Assembly (NCBI GenBank): GCA_034509425.1 | Contig: JAVTVJ010001350.1 | Coordinates: 186,001-250,000, forward strand | Source: Eopsaltria australis | Lineage: Eukaryota; Chordata; Aves; Passeriformes; Petroicidae | Direction of reading: 5' to 3' | DNA: 64,000 bases | Shown here: piece after piece, positions 38,001 through 49,428 of the stretch | Numbering within the stretch: the first letter of the stretch is position 1 | Layout: each line of letters begins with the position of its first letter | The notes under the pieces: generated by a model | Databases searched by the model: none | Seen by the model: only the letters and a program-made list of their open reading frames with translations | What the model was told of the DNA's origin: nothing | Position numbers and translations under genes: made by a program

Positions 38001-39438
38001 AGCCTCCTAAAGGCCACCCTCTCTGCTTACAAAAGCAACTAGAAATTTTTATATTTATATTTGACTTTCCAGCTGCATTAGCACCAGCTGCTTCCATATC
38101 ATGTGTCACCCCAGTGACAGCACCACCAAGGAGGCCACCAAGCCTTTTGCAAGTGTGATCCCACCACACTGGGCAACCTTGGCTGGAAGCTCCCACCAAG
38201 CCAGGGCTGCTAGCAGAGAGCACAGCCATTACACCTGTGTGAGTCATCCTGGAATTTATCCTCTGGGGTGGATAGGAAGGAGTCCCATTGATGACTGCCT
38301 GGAGAGGAAACAACTGTCTAGTGCATGCTTCTGCTCTGCAAAGTGGCTGAGGAAGAAACATAGTTTTGTCTGTGTTAGCGCTCAGCATATCCTTGGATGC
38401 CCTTCCTGTAGATCATCTCCATCATGGCAGCACTGATTATAAATCTGTTTGCAAGATGGGATTTGGCCCTACTAAAGCACAGATACTAAAGCTGTGGATG
38501 ATCTCAGCTGAGGATTCGCAGAAATAAGGGCAGCCTTAATCTCCCTGAGGAACACAGACGGAGTCACACAGTTGGAAATAGCAGCATGCATGGAGTAAAC
38601 AAGTGCAGCATTAGCTGCCCTTCATCCACATGCCAGCACTACCTGGCCAGTGCAAGGGGCATCTCAGGCCCCTGACACCCACCCATACGAGCCCCAGGCA
38701 CTCAGTTTCCCCTCCAGTCACCAGCTGTGTCTTTGCTGCGTCCTTGTTGCATTTCTATGCAGAACCTCACCTCTGCTATCACAGGTGGTGAGAAGTGGTG
38801 TAACATTGTGTGCTCCTCACTGGCAGTGTGGCAATTTGGGAAAGCTGGAATCACCTGCAGCAATCAGCCACTACCCCAGGAAGAAAAACACACACTGTCC
38901 TGCACTGACCAGAAATTCAGGTGAGCCCTTAGTGGCCAAACAACTGTCATGGATGCTTCCACTGCCCACTGAAATAACTGTTGCAGCCTGTATCTGCTGT
39001 TTTATAGCATAGTAACTGAGTATTTTATGAGAAACTGCATTTTGCTATTTGCAAATTTGTTTCTAATGCTTCAAATTGCATTAAGGAGAAATAAAGGAAT
39101 GGGATTTATCAGCAGCACAGGCAGAGGTCTAGTGTTGGCTGGGCTTTTTCACAGGCTGTGTCAGGCCAGACTTCCCCAGCCCGTCAATTTCCTCATGAGA
39201 TCAGCACAGACACTGCCGGCCATGGAAAAGCAGGCTTTGACCTGACACAAATCCAGTGCAAGTTGATGGGGTGATTTTTGTGATCTGGCTGTAGTGTCCA
39301 CATCAGGGTGCTATATGCATCAGCAGAAGCAAGCTGCTGTGTAGGCACCAGTGGGAGAAACAAGTCCATCTGTGCACTTCAAAATCGTGAATTGAATAGA
39401 GCTAAGAATTAGCACTTAAAGCAGTCTTCAACCTAAAT

Positions 39439-40110
39439 AACAGAATGATTTGGGTAGGAAGGGACCTTAAAGATCATCTACTTGCAACTCAGCTGTCATG
39501 GTCAGGGACACCTCCCACTGGATCAGATTGCTCCAAGACCTGTCCAACCTGGTCTGGAACCAGAGATCATCCAGGGGACATCCACGGCTTCTCTGGGCAA
39601 CCTGTTCCAGTGCCTCACCACCATCAGAGTAAAGAATTTCTTCCTAATAGCTAATCTACATCTAGCCTCTTTCAGTGTGAAGCCATCTCCTCTTGTCTTA
39701 TCACTACACGCCCTTATAAAACACATCCCTCCAGCTCTGTCAGCCTTTCCTCTTAGTAGAGGAAAGTGTTCAAGCCCCCTGATCATGTTTGTGTCCCTTC
39801 TCTGCAGAAGGACTGCATCCTTTCTGTGCTGGGGACCCCAGGGCTGGACATAACACTCCAGGTGGGGTCTCACCAGAGAGGAGCAGACGGGCAAAATTAC
39901 CTCCCTCAACCTGCTGCTCACATTGTTTTTGATGCAGCCCAGGATATGGTTGGCCTTTTGGGCTGCCAGTGCACATTTCTGAGACATGTCCAGCTTTCTA
40001 TGCACCAGAACCCCCAAATCCTTCTCCGCTCTCAACCCCGTCACCCCCTAGCCTGTATTGATACAGGGGACTGCTCCTCAAGCCTGTCAAGGTCCCTCTG
40101 GATGAACACT
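39439..40110 (-). mobile_element. CR1 LINE copy, 5'-truncated, with an open 173-codon ORF2 fragment
   Basis: The 3' end is at the low coordinate (agaatgatttgggtaggaag). On the minus strand one frame stays open from 40044 to 39523 and gives the end of CR1 ORF2: [20 protein letters not shown], then [20 protein letters not shown], then a C-terminal [20 protein letters not shown]. This is the least broken CR1 coding stretch in the window, though the RT catalytic motifs lie upstream of the truncation and are absent. The 5' limit is near 40110 (tcaaggtccctctggatgaa). It cannot move by itself. Confidence 0.92.
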
Positions 40111-40740
40111 TTCTTGATAATGGGGGCGTGAACAAAGGGCTGGTTCTGCATTTGTTTCTGTGCCAGTGAGGTTTTAGACCACAGCAGCTTAAGTGAGAGA
40201 ACTGCTCCTCAAAGCCAGCTCCACAAGCCTGGCACTCTGTGCTGTCCTGGGACACATTGTCCCCTTCCCAGCTTCACAGACACTCTCTGGCACCCAGCTG
40301 TCAGCAACAGCTCTGCGCAGAGCGTGGCAGGCTCCCAGGTGGGGAAGAGACAGCTTTGTCTCCTCACCCATCACCAATGGGCTCCTCTTGCTGCCAGCTC
40401 CACAGGACCGGCTGCAGCTGCCCTGCCACATCCATATCGGGATGAGCTGGACTGCCCAGCCAGGCACTGCGGGAGAGGTGACTGCTCACAAGTGGCTGGG
40501 AGAGGGAATGCCGGCAGATTGCTGGAGGGATCTGCGAGATCCTGCTCCGTTATAGGAGGGGCAGACAGGAACAATAACACAGCAGGGCAACCTCTGCTCA
40601 TTCTAGCTCTTGTACTGACTAGGAGTGGTGGAGAGGGGCTCAGAGCCCGAGTCAGCTCTCCTCTGCTCAGTGAGCGGCCTTTCTGCTGAGGCCACCAGCC
40701 ACTGGTGACAGCATGTGACAAGAAATGCAAGTGCTCCACT
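40111..40740. other. Mildly GC-richer unique stretch, coding status unknown
   Basis: Compared with its surroundings this part is richer in G and C and holds roughly ten CpGs between 40310 and 40680. Open frames of about 120 codons occur on both strands at once (plus 40193-40555 and 40324-40689; minus 40371-40739), as expected from fewer stop codons in GC-rich DNA. None resembles a protein I recognise. It could be a weak CpG-enriched regulatory region, an exon I cannot identify, or simply local composition. Confidence 0.4.
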
Positions 40741-43700
40741 GGGGGTTAAAATTGACCAGTCCTTAAATTATCCCTCATTAGCAACTAAGTGATTTCACAT
40801 ATGTCCCTGGGTATACTCTAAAAGGGATAAAGCAGTGATTATTGTTAATTGTAGGAGGACTCAAGTAGTGGTGTGCAGATGGAAGTTGTGGTCTGGCATT
40901 GCCACTGCCCCCACATCCAGCATAGGAGACAGAGCCATTTAACATTCATGCTTCTCACTGGTGCTCCTTAACATCTGTTCATTTAGTTATTTTAAATAAT
41001 CCTGGGACAGTCACAATGCAAGTTATACTTATTCAGTTACGGACCCTATTGCTGAAATTCTTCTCAGTTTTGATTATTTGGGTTTTTGACATTGGCTCAG
41101 ACGATTAAAAGGAATAGGAAAAAAAGCATGTTTGATGTCAGCTTAACAATACCAGTCTCTTTCCTCCATCCACCTATTATTCCATTGCTTTTCCCTCTCT
41201 AATGCATGCATAGTTTTGTTATTTGGGATCAATTTATGAACAAAAATGTTACATTTCAATCATGGCCTGAGGTTTTTTTATTGAAATTCTTTACCATTGC
41301 TTGCCAGAAAAAAACATCTTACCATGCTATTTTGTGAAATGATAGAGCAAAACATGCTCCTTTCTAATATTTTTAGTTTTTTTTTTCTCTCCTTGCTTAC
41401 AAGACCTTTAGAAAAAAAATAAAGTCTCTTTCTTGTGGTAAGAAGAACTCTTTGTGGCAGCTCCCAGCAGCACAACCAGCCTTTCTGAGCTGCAGATCCT
41501 GGCACAACTGGTGTTACACACAAAGGTAAGTTCACCTTTTGCATGTTCAGTGACTTCCCTAATGTTAAAGGTTTTTCTCTTCCACATAGATGAAGCACTG
41601 TATGTACGTGTGCATGCACATCTGTCTGTCTGGATATCTGTGCTGTACCCACATACTCTCAGTATGAGTGCACTACAGCTCAGATTTCCCATTCCATGCA
41701 TCTGAGATGAGTGTTTGGTTCAGACCGTGATCAGAAAAGAGAGATTGCATGCACCCAGTATTCTGCATCCCATAAGGCAACACACACCAAAGCCACCTTA
41801 TTGATCCAACACATCCTCTGTGCCCTGGATATCAATGCCTCTCCCACCAAAAACTGCTGAAACACGTACAACATAAATTGGCTTCAGGTAATGAGGAACC
41901 AGAGGAAAAATCACCTATGAAACAACAGGTATAGAAATGTCCCTGACTAGTTCCTAAGGGGAGAGCAGGGAGGAAATAAGACACTTCCAGACTTGCATCC
42001 CTTGCTTTAAAAGTTGGAGTTCAAAAGGGACAAGAGGAATTTTAAATGGCTTTCTTGGACACAGGATGCTGTCAGGATGCCACCGACCATGGCTGGAGGA
42101 AGTTTTGATCCTCACAGAAAGCTCAGACCCTCCTCTGTGGGAGGGAACCACTGCCACCAACACCAGTGCTCTGAAGGTCACAGCCACACACCACAGCTCA
42201 GGCTGTAGCCCAGGGGTAATATTCCTCGGGAGCACTCTTGCTGATGCCTGCAGCACCATGACAAATACACAAAAGTATGGCACTTTGAAGGAAAAGTGCA
42301 TGACATGTCTCAAGCTGGCTTTTTATCTCTGGTTAATTTAAAGAGATTCTATTTTGAGTTTCAACAGTCTCTAAGAGAGGAACAGTGGATAGGGGAGAGT
42401 TAAGTTAATCAAAACATAGTGTAGCAAGTCCCTGCAGTACCTGCTGGAATAATTCTTGCATGTGGGTGTATTAACTATACTTGACCCCCTCTCTGCAAGT
42501 ATAATCATGCTAGTTATGCAATGATACATGGGGCTCAATAACAGATGCAGTTCTATGCTCAGGACTATTTTGCGTACTACAGGGATTATTAATGTCTACA
42601 GGGATTATTAATGGACAGACAGATGAGGAATGGCTTTTTTCCTTTTCTTTTTATCCAAAGTGTAATTGACTTCCAGGTAGGATAGGAGCATATTTCTCTC
42701 TTTTCATTAAGAAAAGCATTTTGGAGATGGACCTGATAAATCTGTTGACCTTCCACTTTGAGAAAGTTTCACTTTGGGTAAGAACTAGTCTGCTTTAAGC
42801 ACCACTAACATTAAATTTCACTCTGAACTTAGTCAAACATTATGTGCTGTTTGCAAAGTAATAGTACAGTCATGCTACTGGAAGTGCAGCTGTTTATCTG
42901 CATGAAGTAGCTCTAAGGCAGAAAAATGTTAGTCACAAAGGTAAGCAATTAGTACAGTGGAGCTGAGAAGGGTAGCACAGACAGCATTGTGGGAGGCTCA
43001 TAAGAAGGCTAGGATGATTTTTAGAGTTTCTCATGGAGGTGGCTTCACATGGGGCCTTGTTAGAGTAGATCTTACACAGAGCACAGCTCTCTGAAAACTG
43101 TTGGAAGAAAATTATGGTAATTTCAGTAAGAGAGATGAGGAAAAGGCAAGCTTTTAATATTCAGAAGGGTCAACATGACATTACTTACATGTTTATTTAT
43201 TTAGAGGCAACTTTATTTGTGATGTCAAGAGCACTCAAGAGGTTCATTCTGGGATCTGGCAATATGTTTACTTTATAACTGTGAGATATTTTTAAGCAGA
43301 GGAGAAGAAACTGTGCAGTGACCTTGCCTCATGAAAGCACCATATTTGCAGAAGGTTAGAGAATTATTTTTGCCTTTGGAAAGGTACATGCATATTTCAG
43401 CCATTAGTTCCTATATTATAAATCCTCTTTTCCTGTAAAAGGGCTTTGAAGTAATAAAAAGCAGAAATATTACGTTTTGGTCAAGCTTTGTTTACAGCAC
43501 ACTGCCTGAGACCCCAAGAGACCACAGGCTTGCTTTCTCCTTGTGCTACAAGTTTCCTATGTTGTCTTTTCAGTGGACTATTTCTGTTTTCACTGTTTCT
43601 TTGCCTACTAGTAAAATGAAAGTGCATCTCTTGGGAGCGTTTTGTAACTTAAATCATTTGGCCTGGGTCCTTGTATGAAAGGTTCCCTAAAAGTCTGGTG

Positions 43701-43840
43701 ACCTACTGACGTTTATTCTAGAATAGATACCACCATTCACTTGTTATTCAGCACATGGAAAGATGCCTGTAAACCACCTCCTTTAAAATGTAATCCAGTC
43801 ATGGAGAAGAGTGTACCTCATAGGGACAGAAGGGAGAAAC
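40741..43840. other. Unique non-coding DNA
   Basis: Three kilobases without a supported gene. A 19-bp tandem duplication lies at 42577-42613. A good match to a splice donor (aaaggtaagt) occurs at 41523-41532 but has no convincing exon. Confidence 0.6.
42577..42613. repeat. Tandem duplication of a 19-bp unit
   Basis: The unit ctacagggattattaatg is present twice in direct succession (42577 and 42596), separated by one T. Confidence 0.95.
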
Positions 43841-44410
43841 ATGGAATCACGAATGGTTTGGGTTGGAAGGCACCTTAGAGATCTGGTTGAAACTTACCTG
43901 TCATGGTCAGGGACACCTTCCACTAGACCAGGTTGCTCAGATCTCCCTCCAACCTGGCCTTGGACACTTCCAGTGATGGGGCATCTACAGCACCTCTGGG
44001 CAACTTGCTCCAGTGCTCCACCACACTTGTAGTAAAGAATTCTAGTATCCAATCTAGATATTTCCCCTTTTAGTTTAAAGCCATCATCCCTTGTCCTTGG
44101 CCTTGATAAAAAGGCCTTCTCCAGCTCTCTTGTGGGCCCACTTTAAGTACTGAGGCAATAATGTCTCCCTGGAGCCCTCTCTGCTTCAGGCTGAACAATC
44201 CCCAACTCTCTCATCCAGTCTTCATAGGAGAGGTGTTCCATCTCTCTGACCACTTTCATGGCCCTCCTCCCAATTTGCTCCAACAGATCCATGTCTTTCT
44301 TGTGCTGGGAACCTCAGAACTAGATGCAGAACTTCAGGTGGGCACAGCTCACCAGAGCAGTGGGGCAGAAAAGCCCCACTCGATCTGCTGGTCACATTGC
44401 TTTTGATTTA
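43841..44410 (-). mobile_element. CR1 LINE copy, 5'-truncated, minus orientation
   Basis: Starts with the CR1 3' end (ggaatcacgaatggtttggg) and continues through caacctggccttggacactt and ccagtgctccaccacacttg to about 44410 (gtcacattgcttttga). The coding part is too decayed to keep an open frame on the minus strand. It looks older than the copy at 39439-40110, judged by eye from its interruptions. Confidence 0.9.
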
Positions 44411-45708
44411 AGGAGGTATTGCACCCAACTTGCAAAGATTAGAATAAATGCCTTGTGCCTGTGCTCAGTATTATATATATGGCCCTAAATATGTTGTTCT
44501 ATGTGAGTTGCTCTAGAATTATAACCCAGGAGACTGTGATAAGGTGCAGCACTGGTCTCAGTATAGGGCAAAACTGTGTCCTCACATTTACACATTGCAC
44601 TGTCTGGCACTAATGTGGGGGCAAGGAGTGGCTTTTGGCTCATGGCAAATCCATGGCCACAGTGACTCATCTGACACTTACTGACTTCACCACTGACTTG
44701 AAGAAAAATTATTAGAGAGGGTTGAGTTCAGCAGTTTTACCCCCTGACGAACAAACAGGCCTTGCAACCTGGATTGCCAACAATAGCTGCCATGTTCTGG
44801 CTGCCTGCTGGTCTAGTGCCTCTCCCCTTTTGAGATGATGATGTCTGATATTAGGGAGGAATTACTAAAATTTCCCACAGTGACCTCCCTTCAAAGACAG
44901 CCCTATCAAATGCTGGGTTACATAAAAAAAATATTTGGTTATTTCCTCATGAAAGGACGTCTTTCAAGAGTAGCAAAGGCACATAGTGCAGAGAAAGCCA
45001 TGTTTCACTTTGTGAGGTCTTTCTAGTTAGCTGTTATAGACAAGAACCAAGAGGCTGAGAATAGACTAGGGAACATGAAAATCTTTGATTAAAAGTAATT
45101 TTGTGCCTACTAATGATAATTTAATTAATTTTGATGAGGCTCTTGTTTTTTGTTTGGGATGTCCTAAATATTTACAGCAGGTCTCAGACTCTGAAGTGCT
45201 CTGTGCAGCATATACTGCTGGGCTAAGGATGTGTGCAATGTCAAGACTTTCCTTTACTGACAGCCAGGCTCTATCCACACCAGAAGCTGCTGATTTCAAG
45301 CTTAGTAACACAGACAGTAGTAGAGTTTCTTTCATCTTAAAATAAATCAACCTCTGTCAATGTGTTGATCACATTGTTTCTTGCTACATAAAACCCTTCC
45401 ATATTCACACACATTGCCCTGCTATTTTTCAGTTTTCATGCTTTCACCTTTTTTTACAGGAACTAATCTTCTTGGAGGTCCAGGACCCTGCATCATTCAG
45501 GTTTCACATGTGGAGGCCATCCCATCCCTGTAAATCACCTCTGGTCTGCAGGCTCCTACCACCTACTAATCCACTTCATAAAATCAATCAAGGTCTTCAG
45601 CTGCAAAGATCTTAGGGGATTGAGACATGGTACACCACACAGGCCCCAGCTCATCTATTCATAGTAGCCCTTGCCAGACACAGTCCATATTAAACATCCA
45701 CTTCTAAG

Positions 45709-45752
45709 ATTCTGTTCTCAAAGGCTGCAGAAGAAACTTCTGAGAACAGAAT
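45709..45752. repeat. Perfect 12-bp inverted repeat with 20-nt loop
   Basis: attctgttctca (45709-45720) is the exact reverse complement of tgagaacagaat (45741-45752). The arms contain TGTTCT and AGAACA, the half-site sequence of steroid-receptor elements, but spaced far apart and not in the usual 3-bp arrangement. Confidence 0.85.
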
Positions 45753-48640
45753 CCAAATTTTGCATTTCCTTCCAAAGAGATGTCCCAGTGTGACAGCCAT
45801 CACGTCAAAGTGCATCAAATGCTAAATGATACACAGAAAAATCCGCATACATGTTACTAAGGGGAACACATTAACCCCTCTCTATTTCCTCACAAATTCC
45901 TCCTTGATGATTCCCAGAGGTACTTGACTTGGCAGAGATGAACACTTTGAAATGGGGGGCAGAGGAAATTTTTTTATTGTTACCAAGGATTATATTGAGG
46001 ATGAATTTCTCCTGCACTTTTACAGTCAGATTTTTTAAAGGAAGGCATATTCCCTGCATGTATCACTTTAAAATTTCACACACGTGGTTCACATACGTCA
46101 ATTTCCAAACCTTTACCCATTAACTTGCTTGTGCTGAAAGAGTACAGCTGAAGGTGACCCTACCCAGGTCACCATAATTTTCTTTTCTTACAGCCTGATA
46201 GCTCTCACACTGAATTTCATCAGTACCTACTTACTCAAGACACACAGTCTAAGTAGGTCATTCTGAATTTAGTTACTGCCCTCCTTCTTTACAAACCCAA
46301 CCTTGTTAAGTGTCTGTGGCTATGCTGAGCTGCACCAGGGAAGAACTGCTGTAGGGTCTAAACCTTCCACCCAAGATCACTGTTAGCCTAAGGGAGGGTG
46401 AGATCAATCTCACTGGCCTCTCAGCAAGCTACAGCCACTGTCACAAAGGCCTTAAGGCTGCCACAAACAGCATGTAAAAGAAAGGTGATCTGCATTGCAC
46501 AAAATGAAAAGGAGAGAATGCATCTATCCCAAGCCTGTGGCTGAGGACAGACAGTACACCAGGTCTGCTCTAGCACTGTATTAGTTTTACCACTTAGCTG
46601 TCAGTATAAATTTCTAACAAAGATTTTGATTTCCCAGCAAATCTCCAGCTGGCAGATTGGTACTTGAAATTTAGTTGCTCTTTCTGTGCAGAATTATTAC
46701 ATATCTCTACATCCAGGTTTTTCTACACCTACTGGTACTTTCAGTCACTTCTGTCCTGTGGCAAAGTTGCAACAAAGACTGCAAACTGCAGGCAAAATAG
46801 CACAGGTAGGCAGTGGTCAGTACTGGTACTGCTTATGGTGGGACCTTACTGGTCATTTCCCAGTGATGGTGCAGCTTCAGCCAGTGCAGGGGCTCCAGCT
46901 GTTTGACCTGACTTTCAGCAAGTGCATTCTGCTTGTCAACTCAGCAGAAGTTTTCTTGGAGAGTTTTCAACACAGCTCTTCTTAAATGGATACATTTTTC
47001 ACACTGAACCAGTGTACCTAAACAAACATCTTTCAATAAAGTAGCCCTCAGTTTCAATTTAGTTTGTTCATTCTGAGGCCCCTAAACACATAAATTGCTT
47101 AATTTAGTTGAGGCAATTATTTTGGGTTACAGCCAATTGCTGTTATATAGTAAAACAAAGAATAATCCAACTAACAGTTTCTTCAGGGGTTCTTGGTTAG
47201 ATTGTTGGTTTGTTTTCTTCTCACCAAGATGTTAAATTAATTTCTAAAAGGTGACAAAGCAGCATCATACTTGTTAGTACTGTGTGCTGAGCTGTTGCTG
47301 TTTCACACTTCAGTGGCTGTATTCAGAAGCTTCATTGGTAGAAGTGTAACAAGTTTTAGCAATATTTTGTCTGTTTTCATATATCAGTTGGCTTCTGAGC
47401 CTGGCCTAAAATCAAGAGTCTGCTAGCAAAAGCACCTTCTTCTGGGTTAAAAATACTTGCTTCCACCTTTGAAGAGAGGGAGAAATTTAAACTTGAAAAG
47501 CAAAACCTTTAGTTTCTCTAAGATCACACCTCGCTGAAAGATCCTTTCTTGCTTAAAGTTCAAGAAATGCTTTAGGAAAGGTTTTTACAATGCAATATTT
47601 TAACTGGTTAAGTAAGAAATTAAGTAGTCCCCTAGTATTCTTCTTCAGGAAAAGTAATTGAGCTCCCCAGAAGTGAGTTTGCAAGTGGGAAATCCTCTAC
47701 ATTGCAAAGTAATAGTAGTACAGAGAAAACAGGACTGACCCCAAATATGCACTAGTTCCTTTTTGGTTTACTTTCAGATTCTTTTTCTGTAACACCCTTG
47801 AACACACATTATGCAGGAGCAGTAACTAGATTTTCTTTCTGTCAAGACACCACACTTTAGGTAACTGGAACCCAGTAGTCAGAATGATATTAATATTTCT
47901 TTCTGTGGTACCTCAGTCCCTGCCTTGGGAGGCTGACATGGATTCCCACATCCTAACTGCCCCACAGCAGAGCACAGCTGCCCCTGTTCCGCCATCCCAA
48001 GCCTTGCTCTCCCTGGCACATGCATGTCATACGGAGCAGATGCTTCTTCACTTGAGACTCCAGAGCTGACTTGAGACACCCAACAAACAAGGAGCAGCCT
48101 TCTTGGGGATCTCAGAGGCTGCAGCTGGGTCCCTCAAAGCTAAACCCTGGGTGCAGCAAAGCCCCACTCACACCCCTCCAGGTCCTGCAGGCCACATGAG
48201 ATCCGACTGCTGCCCCTTGCATGCAAGGGGAACTGAGGAACAGGGCAATGCCACCAACCTTCTCATGCCAGGACCCACCTTGCACAAAGCGGGGAAGGCA
48301 CAGACCAAGGGAAAACAGTGGGGATCTGCAGCAGTTGAGCATTTTGTTGTATTTTTCCTGGGTGTAACAACCCACACAGTTCAGCACATGCTACAAATAG
48401 GTAATACCACCTTTACATAAACTATTAAAGCCACATAGCTATAGGTGTGCTTCTAAGCCCTTGTAATATTTCACTCAATAATCTTTGCTACACTTAGCAG
48501 AACATCAAATGTGTGTTAATGGCAGGATTTCTCCTTTAGAGGAAAGCTTATACATGCTGAAGGCAATAAAATGTTTTCTCATCTCATTCTCAGCATTATT
48601 CCTTTGCAAGACTATCTAACAAACACTTCTATTGAAGAAA

Positions 48641-48656
48641 TGCAAATGCATTTGCA
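48641..48656. promoter_or_regulatory. 16-bp palindrome containing two octamer (POU) motifs
   Basis: tgcaaatgcatttgca is its own reverse complement. With the preceding A it contains ATGCAAAT, the octamer bound by POU-family factors, and on the other strand nearly the same motif. A role as a POU dimer site is inference. Confidence 0.35.
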
Positions 48657-49407
48657 AGGAATTGGGAAGAAAAGATCATGTCAAATTTAAAAGATACTAT
48701 TTTGATTCCTTCAGCAAATGAACCTTGAATCATATTTATTTCAAAAGTCAGCTATTTTATTTCTATTGATGGAGAATGATGATACCAGTGATTATTAACC
48801 CTTAGCACTATTAATCAAATAGTATCAAGAGTAAGCAAAGGGAACACTAGAATTTTTCTAACTGCTAATATCTTTGAGTTTTTTCAAGGTATCAGCTTAG
48901 TTTATCATTCTCAAGGATCTCCTTTTTTCCTCTGCCCAGCCTGCAATGTCTGAAGCTCTCCTTCCACAGCTGTTGAACAACCTGAGTTCTCACAACTGCC
49001 TCCTCCTGACAGCTGCCTCCTGAGTGCTTCACGTTTTCAACCTGGGGACACAGAAACTGAGACACAAAAAATAACTAGATGCATTTGAAATTAATAGACT
49101 TGAGTAACTTCTTAGAAGCTGATGGATCATGGTGCTAGCAAGATAGCCACTTTACCTCTCAGGTATTTCAGTAAAGATAATTATAAACATAAATTATATT
49201 TTTGGAAGGTGGGTGGCTCCCTCCCTTGACCTCAGCACTCCACATCATATAAATCAGCAGTGCTCAGATTTCAGCCTTCTGAGATGTGTCCAGGAGGGCA
49301 GCTGGGACCACCTTTGCTTCTAGAGGTGAGAGACTGTGAATTGCACAGGTGCTGCCAGTATCCATATGCACATTGCTTAGCCAAATCCTCCCAGCTGAGC
49401 TGGTGCT

Positions 49408-49428
49408 TCTGCTGCTGCTGCTGCTGCT
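49408..49428. repeat. (GCT)n trinucleotide repeat
   Basis: About seven CTG/GCT units. It is a short trinucleotide microsatellite in a stretch with no supported exon. Confidence 0.93.

Larger units (their letters stand above)
26722..39438. other. Long unique non-coding stretch
   Basis: About 12.7 kb with no supported gene or recognised transposon. It includes a 49-nt purine tract at 28114-28162, a 28-bp tandem duplication near 30768-30817, a CA repeat at 31776-31803 and an AAAC run at 35040-35059. A small cluster of CpGs lies at about 29190-29208, too short to be a CpG island. Open frames of 60-138 codons overlap in several frames. The one at 31762-32178 starts with a Thr-His run from the CA repeat and matches nothing I know. 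Confidence 0.6.

Noticed and set aside
41454..41705. Possible first exon: an ATG frame followed by a good donor site (aaaggtaagt)
   Set aside because: No upstream promoter features, no recognised peptide, and no partner acceptor or downstream exon could be identified.
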